A stretch of DNA of 64,000 nt, from NCBI GenBank assembly GCA_023052935.1, contig CM041294.1, positions 87,838,616-87,902,615 on the forward strand. The letters are read 5' to 3'. Positions 33,129 through 44,684 of this stretch are shown piece by piece; positions within the stretch are counted from its first letter, which is position 1; each line of letters starts with the position of its first letter. A program made the position numbers and the translations under genes. A model generated the notes under the pieces. That model saw only the letters and a program-made list of their open reading frames with translations. It was not told the DNA's origin and searched no databases. The stretch comes from Piezodorus guildinii (taxonomy: Eukaryota > Arthropoda > Insecta > Hemiptera > Pentatomidae).

Positions 33129-33815
33129 AAAAATTCAAGATGGTATAATAGATGTAAAAAATAATAATATTAAAAAAAAAATGAACTAAATCTGATTACG
33201 AATTATTTTAAAATAGATAACAAAATAAAACCAAAAGAAAAAGATACCAAAATAAATAAGCCAGAAAATAATAAAGAATGCAACACAATTCACAATACAT
33301 ATCCTAAAAAATATTATTCAGTAACGTATATAAAAAATCTAACTAATATAGTAGAAAAAACATTTAAAAAATATGATATAACCGAAATTAAATTCGGAAA
33401 AAAAACTGTAAATAAAATTGAAAAACTTTATACTAAAACTAAGGACGAAATACCAATACAAAAGATGACAAATGTCATATATAAAATAGATTGTAAAAAT
33501 TGTGCAAATAAATCATATTATGGACAAACGTCGCAGTGGCTCCATAAGAGAGTACAGCAACATAAACAAAACTGTAACTCGAAATGCACAAAATCAAAAT
33601 TGGCTACAGGTTTGTCACAACACTGCGATAAACATAAACATAGTTTTGATTTTGATAATATCTCCGTCCTACACAAGGAAGAAAACATAAATAAACGTAG
33701 AATCATAGAATCAATTTACATAACAAAAAATTTAGAAAAATCAGTTAACCACCAAACAGACGTTGACAACCTAAACACCTTTTATGCAAGTACTATCGAG
33801 AGAGTAAATATATAA
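33129..33815 (+). pseudogene. PLE GIY-YIG endonuclease (unit 1)
   Basis: Same protein as the nuclease part of unit 2 from about 33185 on. In unit 1 one extra A in the run near 33128 and one fewer near 33180 put the linker between them in a different frame. The nuclease core (VIYK, SYYGQT, R, H, E) is intact, but upstream connection to the RT frame is further disturbed. Confidence 0.8.
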
Positions 33816-34051
33816 ATCCTTTGGCATCCCCACCCCAAGTTCAGTCGCGCACGAGAACACCTAAAAGGCGGCTGAAAACTGTTAAGTAAGTTGGAAAAAA
33901 TGTTTATTTTCTTTTTTGAATAAATAGATCCACTTTTTCAATGGATGATGAAAAATAATATGATATTTTTGAATACAGGTTTTTTTGAAAAATGACATTT
34001 TTAAAAAAATTATGACGACGCTGGTGAAAAGCGGTAAAATTAAAAGATAAC

Positions 34052-34322
34052 TGAGATGGATATGCATGGTAGGTGACAAAATTATTAAAAATAATTTATT
34101 ATATGTTGTTGTAATTGAATTGTTGGAAAAATATATAAATGCAATAAGATTTTAATTGATTTACAGAAGCTTGAAAATGGCCCTAGAGGCTGAAACGTCG
34201 CGATACTGGAATAAATAAAGTGTTTTAAAAAAATATCCAAGAATTTCTTTTGCAAATCGGCCTGATAATTAACGAACAAATATTAGAACAAAAGAAAAAT
34301 GACGACAATGATGAGAAAAACA
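34052..34322 (+). repeat. PLE terminal repeat with 3' tail, between the two units
   Basis: The repeat ends at cctgataattaacgaac (34279). A ~43-base tail follows and carries the ATG codons at 34299, 34308 and 34311. The identical repeat and tail recur at 37425-37690 after unit 2. This segment is therefore both the 3' end of unit 1 and the leader of unit 2. Confidence 0.85.
34166..34210 (+). ncRNA. Degenerate hammerhead-like hairpin of the PLE
   Basis: The position equals that of the motifs in the palindromes. Here CTTGAAAAT stands where they have CTGATGA plus one base, then stem GGCC/GGCT, then GAAACGTC. The 3' half fits the hammerhead consensus but the CUGANGA half does not, so cleavage is unlikely. 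Homology is suggested by the shared layout and the conserved GAAACGTC. Confidence 0.45.
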
Positions 34323-36494
34323 TATTATACTGGGAGGCCACCAATTAACCCAGGATGGAACAACAAAAACGATGGACTGTGGAGAAAATTTAAACATGAC
34401 ATTATAGACCTTATTGATGGTAATGTAAACCTATCATGCATATATAAATTTCTTAATAATTTTTCAAAAATCCTTCGTACAAGAAATAGATTACACTATC
34501 TCAAAAAATGTAAAACTACTGCTGTAATCCCTCACCACTTGCTTAATAAAATTATTCCTTTGGAAAATCTATTCAATACTTCTTTTTTGATGAGTAACCG
34601 TAATAAAACAGTTTTTATATTCAATAAATTGGCTAAAGATTGCTTACTGCTAGAGATAAAACAATGTTATTGGGCTCTTAACAATTACAATACGACACAT
34701 AACGAATTTCTCGTTTTCCTAAATAATCTGAATAACCAAATATGCTGTAGCATTAAAAATCTACTAGAAACCTATAAATCAGATTTTAATAAAATTCATG
34801 AAATAAGACTAGACTATAAAACTAACAGACCATTTAAAGTAAATAGTAATAAACCGTATCAGGATATAAGACGCAACCATAAGCTAAGCATAATATCAAA
34901 CAACCTTAATACTAATGCAATAGACAATTATGCAACAAACCAGAGTACAATATTAAATGCCTATGAAAACTTATATAAAAATGATTGGACTATTAATACT
35001 ACTAAAACAAATATACCTAATAATGTTTTAAACGTATTGTCACTAGGTGACAAATTTAATATTATACCAAACAAATACAATAAAGAAATTGTAAATTTTA
35101 TTGCAGACATTGAAAGCATCATAAGACTAATAAATACTTCCGATAACCACAAAAATGTACTACGAAATAAAGTAAATAATGAGATCAACCAATTCTTAGA
35201 TAAAAATAATAAAGAAACGAATACATCTAACCTCTTACACAATAGAATCAACAAAGATATTAGAGAAACTAGAACCTTTTTCAAAAATAACCCGGATCTA
35301 CACATAATAAAATCTGATAAAACCAAAAAAACTGTTATAATTACTAAAACCGAATACACTAAAAAGATAAATGACCTATTAGATGAACGAAAAATTTACC
35401 GAGCTCTAAGGAAAGACCCCTCAAAAGAAATTGAAGACAAACTAATTACGTATGTGGAAAAACTAATAAAGTATAAATATATTGATAAAAAATATAAAGA
35501 TAAGATCGTAAAAAGACATTACACAATTCCACGAATACATGGTTTAAGTAAATTGCATAAGCCAACGGAGCCTCTCAGACCGATAGTAAACAATATTAAT
35601 GGAATCACGGAAAAACTGGCAAAATTCTTAAATCCAGCACTAAACAATTTAAATAACAATAATAACTACGACGTAAAAAACGCAATTGAAGTTAAAGAAA
35701 AAATATTAAACTTAGGCAAGATAGAAGCTAACGAATGTTTAGTGAGCTATGATGTTGAATCTCTTTTTACTAACATTCCGTTAAATGAAGTATACAAAAT
35801 ACTGGATAAAAACTGGAACGATATTGAACCATATACATCTATAAAAAATAAGGCAATATTTATAGAAGGGATAAAATTAGTATGTGAAAATGGATATTTC
35901 ACTTTTAACAATAAATTTTATAGAATGACTAACGGCCTACCAATGGGTGGATGCCTTTCAATTAATCTGAGTGGAATTTATTTAAATCAACTATTAAAAA
36001 ATGCATTAAATAAAATAAATACAACGCCAAAATTGCTCGTGAAATATGTTGATGATATTCTTGCCATAGTAAATAAAAATGAAATAGATAGCCTGTTAAC
36101 AAATTTAAATTCAATATCTGAAAAAATAAAATTTACAAAAGAAGTAGAACTTAATAATAAAATCCGATTTTTAGATATAGAGATAAATAGAGACAACATT
36201 GGCATTTTAAGTACATTATGGTGCAAAAAATCGATAACGAGCAACAGACTATTAAATTGGCATAGCAATCATAGTACGGGACAAAAAATTAATACAGCAA
36301 ATAATATGATCAATAGAGCAAAGATACTAACTGATAACAACCACATGAAAAAGGTAAAATCAATAATATTTGACATACTAAAACAAAATTGGTATCCCAT
36401 GAAAATGGTCAAAAAATTATGGTACAAAAATAAAATGAATGAAGACAATAGTACCAATGGACAAAATAATGACATTAAAAAATTTACAGGATAA
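34299..36494 (+). CDS. Penelope-like reverse transcriptase
   Basis: A 731-residue open frame for the PLE reverse transcriptase, which copies element RNA at a nicked chromosomal target. The N-terminal ~400 residues are Asn/Lys-rich. RT motifs follow: HGLSKLHKP (414-422) with LRPIV just after, YDVESLFTNIPL (from about 484, motif A Asp at 485), GLPMGG (546-551, motif B) and the catalytic YVDD (583-586). The start ATG at 34299 lies in the 3' tail of unit 1; no alternative Met occurs for a long way except two at 34308 and 34311 in the same tail. The frame ends at TAA (36494), 56 bases after the nuclease frame opens. All catalytic residues I can check are present. Confidence 0.9.
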   Translation: MTTMMRKTYYTGRPPINPGWNNKNDGLWRKFKHDIIDLIDGNVNLSCIYKFLNNFSKILRTRNRLHYLKKCKTTAVIPHHLLNKIIPLENLFNTSFLMSNRNKTVFIFNKLAKDCLLLEIKQCYWALNNYNTTHNEFLVFLNNLNNQICCSIKNLLETYKSDFNKIHEIRLDYKTNRPFKVNSNKPYQDIRRNHKLSIISNNLNTNAIDNYATNQSTILNAYENLYKNDWTINTTKTNIPNNVLNVLSLGDKFNIIPNKYNKEIVNFIADIESIIRLINTSDNHKNVLRNKVNNEINQFLDKNNKETNTSNLLHNRINKDIRETRTFFKNNPDLHIIKSDKTKKTVIITKTEYTKKINDLLDERKIYRALRKDPSKEIEDKLITYVEKLIKYKYIDKKYKDKIVKRHYTIPRIHGLSKLHKPTEPLRPIVNNINGITEKLAKFLNPALNNLNNNNNYDVKNAIEVKEKILNLGKIEANECLVSYDVESLFTNIPLNEVYKILDKNWNDIEPYTSIKNKAIFIEGIKLVCENGYFTFNNKFYRMTNGLPMGGCLSINLSGIYLNQLLKNALNKINTTPKLLVKYVDDILAIVNKNEIDSLLTNLNSISEKIKFTKEVELNNKIRFLDIEINRDNIGILSTLWCKKSITSNRLLNWHSNHSTGQKINTANNMINRAKILTDNNHMKKVKSIIFDILKQNWYPMKMVKKLWYKNKMNEDNSTNGQNNDIKKFTG

Positions 36495-37188
36495 TAATAA
36501 AAAAATTCAAGATGGTATAATAGATGTAAAAAATAATAATATTAAAAAAAAAAATGAACTAAATCTGATTACGAATTATTTTAAAATAGATAACAAAATA
36601 AAACCAAAAGAAAAAGATACCAAAATAAATAAGCCAGAAAATAATAAAGAATGCAACACAATTCACAATACATATCCTAAAAAATATTATTCAGTAACGT
36701 ATATAAAAAATCTAACTAATATAGTAGAAAAAACATTTAAAAAATATGATATAACCGAAATTAAATTCGGAAAAAAAACTGTAAATAAAATTGAAAAACT
36801 TTATACTAAAACTAAGGACGAAATACCAATACAAAAGATGACAAATGTCATATATAAAATAGATTGTAAAAATTGTGCAAATAAATCATATTATGGACAA
36901 ACGTCGCAGTGGCTCCATAAGAGAGTACAGCAACATAAACAAAACTGTAACTCGAAATGCACAAAATCAAAATTGGCTACAGGTTTGTCACAACACTGCG
37001 ATAAACATAAACATAGTTTTGATTTTGATAATATCTCCGTCCTACACAAGGAAGAAAACATAAATAAACGTAGAATCATAGAATCAATTTACATAACAAA
37101 AAATTTAGAAAAATCAGTTAACCACCAAACAGACGTTGACAACCTAAACACCTTTTATGCAAGTACTATCGAGAGAGTAAATATATAA
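36439..37188 (+). CDS. GIY-YIG endonuclease of the Penelope-like element
   Basis: A 249-residue frame, +1 relative to the RT frame. In known PLEs the nuclease is fused to the RT C-terminus and nicks the target. Residues 1-130 form a Lys/Asn-rich linker. The GIY-YIG core follows: VIYK (137-140, the GIY position), IDCKNC (C143, C146, a PLE-type Cys pair), SYYGQT (150-155, the YIG position), then R162 and H166, and a C-terminal RRIIESIYI segment with the expected catalytic Glu. The downstream CDKHKHSFDF stretch fits the conserved His region. Either a fixed frameshift or recoding joins it to the RT. The Met at 36439 may not be used. Confidence 0.85.
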   Translation: MKTIVPMDKIMTLKNLQDNNKKIQDGIIDVKNNNIKKKNELNLITNYFKIDNKIKPKEKDTKINKPENNKECNTIHNTYPKKYYSVTYIKNLTNIVEKTFKKYDITEIKFGKKTVNKIEKLYTKTKDEIPIQKMTNVIYKIDCKNCANKSYYGQTSQWLHKRVQQHKQNCNSKCTKSKLATGLSQHCDKHKHSFDFDNISVLHKEENINKRRIIESIYITKNLEKSVNHQTDVDNLNTFYASTIERVNI

Positions 37189-37424
37189 ATCCTTTGGCAT
37201 CCCCACCCCAAGTTCAGTCGCGCACGAGAACACCTAAAAGGCGGCTGAAAACTGTTAAGTAAGTTGGAAAAAATGTTTATTTTCTTTTTTGAATAAATAG
37301 ATCCACTTTTTCAATGGATGATGAAAAATAATATGATATTTTTGAATACAGGTTTTTTTGAAAAATGACATTTTTAAAAAAATTATGACGACGCTGGTGA
37401 AAAGCGGTAAAATTAAAAGATAAC

Positions 37425-37690
37425 TGAGATGGATATGCATGGTAGGTGACAAAATTATTAAAAATAATTTATTATATGTTGTTGTAATTGAATTGTTGGA
37501 AAAATATATAAATGCAATAAGATTTTAATTGATTTACAGAAGCTTGAAAATGGCCCTAGAGGCTGAAACGTCGCGATACTGGAATAAATAAAGTGTTTTA
37601 AAAAAATATCCAAGAATTTCTTTTGCAAATCGGCCTGATAATTAACGAACAAATATTAGAACAAAAGAAAAATGACGACAATGATGAGAA
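37425..37690 (+). repeat. PLE terminal repeat and 3' tail after unit 2
   Basis: Same sequence as 34052-34317. The tail ends in caatgatgag plus A run, followed directly by the (ATT)n host sequence. Confidence 0.9.
37539..37583 (+). ncRNA. Degenerate hammerhead-like hairpin, unit 2 3' repeat
   Basis: Same sequence as 34166-34210. Confidence 0.4.
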
Positions 37691-37841
37691 AAAAATTATT
37701 ATTATTAATATATTAGGCTTACTCTAGAGTTCCCTCTTTTCGTTGCATTTGACAGATAACCGAGACGGAATATAGTAAAAATTCGATAAGTGGAGTGAAT
37801 TTATTTATGTAAAAATATATTAAGGAAAAGAAAGTTCCAAA

Positions 37842-38745
37842 TATTGGGTTGTTTCACATGAAATGTCCGTTTTTATAGTTTCTGAAATACATAAAGGATT
37901 TTGCAGGTCTCTGTTGTTTTCTTCCGAATGTTTGCATATTTAAAGTAAAAAGTTACTAATCCTCTACCTTTGTATTATAAACATTAGCTTCCTAATCAAT
38001 TACCCACTTTCTAATACACCTCCAAATATGAACATGGAAACACGCGATTTTCGAGCAATATTTTTGTACGAGTTTAAGCTCGGCCATCCAGCAGCTGAGG
38101 CAGCTAGAAATATTTGCAAGGCTTTTGGGGAAGGGAGTGTTAATGAACGGACCATTCGCGGTTGGTTTGCTAAGTTCTCAATGGGGATACCGACTTGGAA
38201 AACTTGCCCCGAGGAAGACCTCCGTCCGTAATAGACAACGATGTCCTCAAACATACAGTAGAAGGAAACCCCTTCCGAACAGTTAAAGGACTCTCAGCAC
38301 AACTAAATGCAAGTACATCTACCGTTTCCAGACATTTAAAGTGTATTGGGAAATTCAAAAAGTTCGATACATGGGTACCTCATGATCTCACTGAGCGGCA
38401 TGTTTCCAAACATACCGTGCAAAAATTGAAAGAACTGGGCTACGAAGTTCTTCCGCACCCACTTGTTCTCTCTCACCCATATTCTCCCGACTTGTCTCCA
38501 ACATATTACCACCTTTTCAGGAACTTCGTCAAAGGAAAACTTTTTGAAAATGATGATCAAGTGAAAAGTGTGATCAAAGCTCAAAGTTTTTCAGTTCGGG
38601 GATAAAAAAGTTGGTGTCACGTTGGGAAAAATGTGTAGAAAAAGGAAGGTAAATACTTCGAATAAAATTATATTGTTTTCATATCGTATTTTTAATAAAA
38701 ACCCTTTACCTTGAAAACGGACATTTCATGTGACACAACACAATA
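37842..38745 (+). mobile_element. Mariner transposon, internally deleted, with TIRs and TA duplication
   Basis: Terminal inverted repeats of ~31 bp: the left, from 37844, contains tcacatgaaatgtccgtttt; the right is its reverse complement ending at 38743, with two or three mismatches. TA dinucleotides lie at 37842-37843 and 38744-38745. Total length is 900 bp against about 1.3 kb for intact mariners. It could still be moved by a transposase supplied elsewhere. Confidence 0.9.
38028..38605 (+). pseudogene. Mariner transposase, frameshifted and missing its catalytic core
   Basis: Frame 1 (38028-38231) encodes the first DNA-binding helix-turn-helix: FLYEFKLGHPAAEAARNICK, then GEGSVNERTIRGWFAKF. 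A frameshift near 38170-38200 leads to frame 2 (to 38605) with GRPPSV, the second HTH (VSRHLKCIGKFKKFDTWVPHDL) and then, directly after LTERHVSKHTVQKLKELGYEVLP, the C-terminal YSPDLSPTYYHLF. The ~400-bp deletion removes the region with the first two catalytic aspartates. The third, expected in SPT[D]YH, is Tyr. Catalysis is impossible, but the N-terminal DNA-binding part could matter if expressed. Confidence 0.9.
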
Positions 38746-39043
38746 TTTTATTAATAAGTGGAGTGAATTATTTTCTTGAACCCAAAAGCACCCTCTTCTT
38801 TTTTATAATCATTTTCATTGATATTAAGTGTATGCTTAGCACAAGGGGGCGTGATGTGTCTAACTTCAGGCAGTTATTGGTGTTAAGTGTAGGCTTAATT
38901 AAAGCTAATTGTTTACTTGATGACCACTAACACTTAAAATTATAGGCTTTTGTAACAGTCTGGTGTCAGGGATCATAGTTTTTATTTCTTGTTCTATAGA
39001 CATTCAATTTCAATTAATTTGACGTTTTCCTATTTTATATGAA
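38746..39043. other. No recognised feature
   Basis: About 300 bp with no recognised frame or repeat. Confidence 0.5.
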
Positions 39044-39510
39044 GAGAGCTGTTACTGACACTTACCTATATATGAAATATACGGTAAGGGAAAGTATTGC
39101 AATCACAAAAATTTTCGAAATACATTTTTCAACGGAAATACATGTTTCAGGATCCCTTGAGTCAGAATAACCAAGTTCCAAAAAAAGGTCTGTGTGTCCG
39201 TGTGTATATGAGCGCGAAAACGATACGTTTTATACAGAAGTTTAATATTTTAATAGCGCCTATGCTTAAGATGTTACAGCAACTTTTTTCAAAATCGACA
39301 ATCAAAAGCGCCACTTTATACCTTGCATTTTGTACCTTTTTTAAGATTTCCTCAAGAATGTCTTTAATGATTTTGATTAAACTCGCTATATCGATATAAA
39401 ATTTAATGTGCTTTAATATGATGTCAGTTTTTTTCTGATTGAAATGGGCTGACAGTGCTTAAATGCCGTTATATTAATTTTTCTTCTTCTGAATTTCCTA
39501 TAATTTTGTA

Positions 39511-39550
<40 letters not shown>

Positions 39551-39658
39551 TAATTTTATTAGCATTCATATATAACGGCTAAATATGCAAGTTGAGAGAA
39601 TTTGATATTCAACTGAAAGAGAAAAAATAAAAAGGATTTTTTTTAATGCAATTTTTGT
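39044..39658 (+). repeat. Family A copy, 5' part
   Basis: Starts with gacacttacctatatatg and runs to about 39658, where family B begins. It contains a ~29-base poly-A tract at about 39517-39544. Confidence 0.75.
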
Positions 39659-39659
39659 T

Positions 39660-40333
39660 TTTGGTTTATTATTGTCAATAATGACCCTTTGTAATCGACC
39701 AAAAAAAATCCTTCAAAATTTCAGGGTTTACGTTTCAAGATGCGTAGAACCCTAATAGCGAATAGAAAAAAATCCGTTTGTCGGCCATCCGCGGCATTTC
39801 TCCGAAACTGCCAGACCAATTTTTAAGAAATTCGCCACAAAAATAGTAGGACATTCAACGATGATCCTAACATCTAGATGTTGATATCAGCGGGATATTT
39901 TTAAAATGGCGGCCGATTAAACGTGATTTGATTCAATAACTCAGTTATTTTCAAAGATAGAGAAACATTTATCTGTGATTATCATCCAAAAACCGCGAAT
40001 AATTATAAGAAAGAAAAAAAGAAAATTGAAATTTTATTCATAAATGCGCCCAGAACTCAGTTATTTTTGAAGATAGAGAAAAATATGTACAGAGTTTTAG
40101 ATTCTATAAATTGCGATACTAAACAAAAAAAAAAAAAAAAATGATCTGTATATTCATTTTAGAAAAGAATTAAGATTTTTTTGAACGTATGAGGAAAGAA
40201 TCTTTTTTTACTTTCACTTACTATATATAGTAAGGGGAAGTATTGCGATCGTGAAAATTTTCGAATTCCAGTTTTCAACGGAAATACACGTTTTAGGGTC
40301 CCATGAGTCCAAATAACCAAGTCCCGCAAAAAG

Positions 40334-40369
<36 letters not shown>

Positions 40370-42150
40370 TAACTCCCGGGCGGAAACGGTAAGTCCTATG
40401 AAACTGAAATTTCATATTTAAGACAACTATACGCCCGAGACGTGACAAAACTTTTTTCATCAAATGAGCTTACCAGAAGAGGCACTTCATACCATGCATT
40501 TTGCACCTTTTTTCGATTTTCTCAAAAACGGTTCCGACGATTTTGATTAAACTCGCTATATCGATGTAAAATTTAATGGGCTTTAATATCATGTAGGTTT
40601 TATTTGGATAAAAATGGTATGACAGGGCTTAAATGCCGATATTTTAAATTTTCTTTCTCTAAAGTACCTTTAATTTTGTAGATTCAATAATAATAACTAG
40701 ATTATCTTGTTAGCGCTGATGAAAAACAGGTAAATATATAAATTGAATAAATTCGAAACCCAACTAAAGGAGAAAACAGAAAAAATATTTTTTAATGCAA
40801 TTTTTCGTTTTTGAACATAAGAGCATGTTTGATATACCGTTGGAAAGCTAAAGATTTTAGAAAAAATATCATCTCATACACAAGCTTTTAAAAGTTAATA
40901 GAGAGTGATGAGAAGAAGATAAAACTAACTGATTATTTTAGATAATAATATAATAGATTTTTAATAAAACACATGTTTCTATATAAATTCAATTTGATTA
41001 ATTCCTTTGCAGTTTCACGTATTTTTATCTCTAACTGTATTTGAAAATTCTTTCATTGATTTTAAAAATCGAGGTAAGTGAAAATCGTGTGTTGCCCGCA
41101 CCAGATTTTTTTTTCTTATAGTAAGAAATTCCTCAGAAGCGGTTGTTCTTTTAGGTCGAAATTCAACATTTTTACCTGCTCTAGTGGTTTTCAAATATTG
41201 GGTCTGAGCGTTGAAAATTCGTAAGTGGATTGAATAGGCATTAAAAAAAATTTAGGGCTTCCAACTTTTTTCTTTCTACTATTTCATTATTTATTGCGGT
41301 TTAAATGGTTTGGCACACCTCCAATTTAGCTTAGTACTGTAAAAGGCTTACCCATCTTCCAATGGTTTACGAAAAGAAAAGTACCTAAATTGGCTCCTTC
41401 CCTAACGAACGTTTTGCGTACGGTCTTGTCTGCGCACATTATTTATTTTATTTGCAAAAACAAACGCTGCAAATTATCACACAATGATTTATTATTACTA
41501 AATAACTATATTAGGGTATAATTGTTTATATAGCTGTTTATAGATGTTATTCTTATCAATTTGTCTATTTATCGCGATTTACTGATTATAACTCAATACA
41601 TATGTTTCTCCATCTTTAAAGATAACTAAGTCATGGGGGTATTTATGGACAACATTCGCTATTTTTAGGATTAAAAAACACTATTAATTTGTTTCTGTAT
41701 CTCCCAAAATAACGGGGTTACAAGCGTACATGTAACCAAGATTTCAATTTTTTTCCTTTTTCTACTTTTTTTTTTTTTTTTGTTTATCGCGCTTTACTGG
41801 TTCTAAAACAGCCTAAATGTTTTTCTTTATCATCAAAAATAACTGAATTATAGGCGTATTTATGTAAAAGTTCAATTTTTTCTTTCCTTTTTTATAATTA
41901 TTAGCGTTTCACTGATTATAAAACTATACATATATTTCTCCATCTTCACAAATAACTGAATTATTAAATTAAATCACTTTTAATCGGCCGCCATTTTAAA
42001 AATTACCAGCTGACATCAACGACTAGGTGTTAGAATCATCGTTGGATGCCCTAGTGTTTTTTTTTTTTTTTTTTAGAATTTAAAAAAATGTTCAAGTATT
42101 TTCGGAGAAATCCTGCGGACAGCGTACGGTGAATAGCTGACAAACAATTT
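39660..42150. repeat. Family B element with inverted ends, holding a nested family A copy
   Basis: Left part 39660-40180 contains gggtttacgtttcaagatgc, catttctccgaaact and aactcagttattttcaaaga. The reverse complement of the same order appears at about 41560-42150 (aactgaattatt, atcggccgccattttaaaaa, then ttttcggagaaat). Family B thus looks like a long-inverted-repeat element. A family-A copy (40199-41112) and ~450 bp of unassigned sequence sit between the ends. No coding frame is seen. Confidence 0.6.
40199..41112 (+). repeat. Family A copy, full length
   Basis: Starts ttactttcacttactatata and ends with ggtaagtgaaaatcgtgtg then ttgcccgcaccagatttt. It includes a (GT)n tract at 40336-40368. 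This is the best single copy for defining both ends. Confidence 0.8.
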
Positions 42151-42163
42151 TTTTTTATACGTT

Positions 42164-42452
42164 TCTTTGTTTGTTTATTTATTTAACGTCACTTTATGCT
42201 ACTATGGCTAATCGGACGATGCTACAGTGGGAGTCCTAAATATTGCCTATCCAGGTTTTATTAGCATAGGGATCTTTAACGAGTAACTTACATCGCATAG
42301 GCTCGGGACCACCTTTTAACGTCCCCTCCGAAGGACGGCATAACTAAAGATTTTTCACTCCCATTAAAAAATCCTAGAACCGCCTGCGAGTTCGAACCGG
42401 TGACCTTTGGCATAGGAGGCTGTTATGCTAACCACCCAGCTACAAGTGATCC
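42164..42452 (-). repeat. tRNA-derived SINE copy
   Basis: Close to the 1331 copy, with A-box and B-box regions at its right end on the minus strand and an A/T tail at its left end. It lies at the right end of family B. Confidence 0.85.
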
Positions 42453-42589
42453 CTGGAATTTTCATGTTTTATATATAGGTAAGTGAAAGTAAAATGGTGG
42501 CTAAGTAAAAATTGCTAGATTTGAGAATTGCTGATACTCGTATTACCTTGAGGCAGTGCAGAGTTTTAAATAAATATATGCCAGAATTG
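42453..42589 (-). repeat. Family A 5' end fragment
   Basis: Contains tatataggtaagtgaaagta, the reverse complement of the family-A start. The rest is unassigned. Confidence 0.45.
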
Positions 42590-42590
42590 A

Positions 42591-42641
<51 letters not shown>
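42590..42641. repeat. (TA)n microsatellite
   Basis: TA tract with one interruption. Confidence 0.95.
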
Positions 42642-43734
<1,093 letters not shown>

Positions 43735-44649
43735 ACGCACCATATCCACTTTAAAACTCCTAAATCACCTTCGCCACCTACTCCATTCGAAACCCGTAGG
43801 CTTCTTGTTTGTTCTCCACTTTGACTACTGCTGTTCGGTATATGGGGGTGTCTCTGGAGATCTCGAAGCAAAACTTAAACGATTATATAACTGCTTCATT
43901 CGCTTTATCTTTGGGATATCCAGGGACACTTCTGTTACCAGATTCTACGAAGAGTTGAAGTGGCTTTACCCTTCCTACCGTTGTAAATACTTCCTGGCAA
44001 CCTTCTTCTTCCAAGTTCTCCAACCCCGCCGCCCATCGTACATCTCAGATATGTTATCATTCGAATCCTCCATTCATTCCCGTAACACTCGTTTACGGCC
44101 TTCAGATCAGACCTCATCGAACCGCAGCTTTCGACAGATCCTTCCTAATCCGCTCCTCTTTCGTATGGAATTCCATTCCTTCACATATTCGACATTCTGA
44201 TACTCTTCAAACCTTCAAATCCCGTCTATTCGATCACTTCCTCTCTATTCAATTTTCAAAGAATCCTAATTAGATTTGCCAATTCAATTTAAATTAGTTA
44301 AATAAAACATATAGAAACAATTAATTAAATATAATATTTTACATTGTGGTGCACTTGTATATTTAACTTTATTATTTCATTAATTTTACATCAATACAGT
44401 AAAGCACTATTAATTAAAACTTTATATATATGTATGCACATATGTTTCTGTTTTATCTTTTGTCTAGTTTTGTTATTAATCATTATTATTAGAAGCTACC
44501 TTTTAATTTATCACTATTGTTCACTTTTTATTTTATTTTTATTTCTATTATTATTTGTTTGTTTCATGTTTGTACTCTAAGACACTAAAGTTCTTTTTGT
44601 ATGTTTTGTAAAATTATTCAAAAGGGACTTGTCCCAGAATAAATAAAGA

Positions 44650-44680
<31 letters not shown>
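43735..44680 (+). mobile_element. Non-LTR retrotransposon 3' end with (TTA)n tail
   Basis: The 5'-truncated copy begins in the post-RT region. Frame 43805-44200 reads FVLHFDYCCSVYGGVSGDLE, then a LKRLYNCFIRFIFGISRD segment and ELKWLYPSYR. After a frameshift near 44060-44110, RPHRTAAFDRSF and VWNSIPSHIR follow to about 44270. This arrangement is typical of the C-terminus of CR1/Jockey/I-type polyproteins. The 3' UTR ends with gggacttgtcccagaataa and a (TTA)n tail at about 44653-44682. The RT core is absent. Confidence 0.8.
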
Positions 44681-44683
<3 letters not shown>

Positions 44684-44684
44684 A

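Larger units (their letters stand above)
32203..34298 (+). mobile_element. Penelope-like element, unit 1 (5'-truncated)
   Basis: Layout: inverted copy of the terminal repeat (32203-32430), a body that begins mid-RT at 32431, then a direct terminal repeat (about 34050-34279) and tail (34280-34322). An inverted terminal-repeat fragment at the left of a truncated unit and head-to-tail tandem units are both classic PLE features. From 32431 it is nearly identical to unit 2 at a constant offset of 3,373 bp; I see two compensating one-base differences in A runs (near 33128 and 33172-33182). Confidence 0.9.
34299..37693 (+). mobile_element. Penelope-like element, unit 2 (complete)
   Basis: Tandem second unit with an upstream terminal repeat (34052-34322), two open frames, a downstream terminal repeat (37425-37652) and a tail to about 37690. 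The host sequence on both sides is (ATT)n-like (aattattattatt near 32186 and 37694), compatible with a ~13-15 bp target duplication but ambiguous because it is low complexity. The near-identity of the units and open frames suggest recent activity. Confidence 0.9.

Noticed and set aside
34961..35359. 132-codon minus frame opposite the PLE RT
   Set aside because: A shadow of the RT coding strand with Leu/Ile-rich composition.
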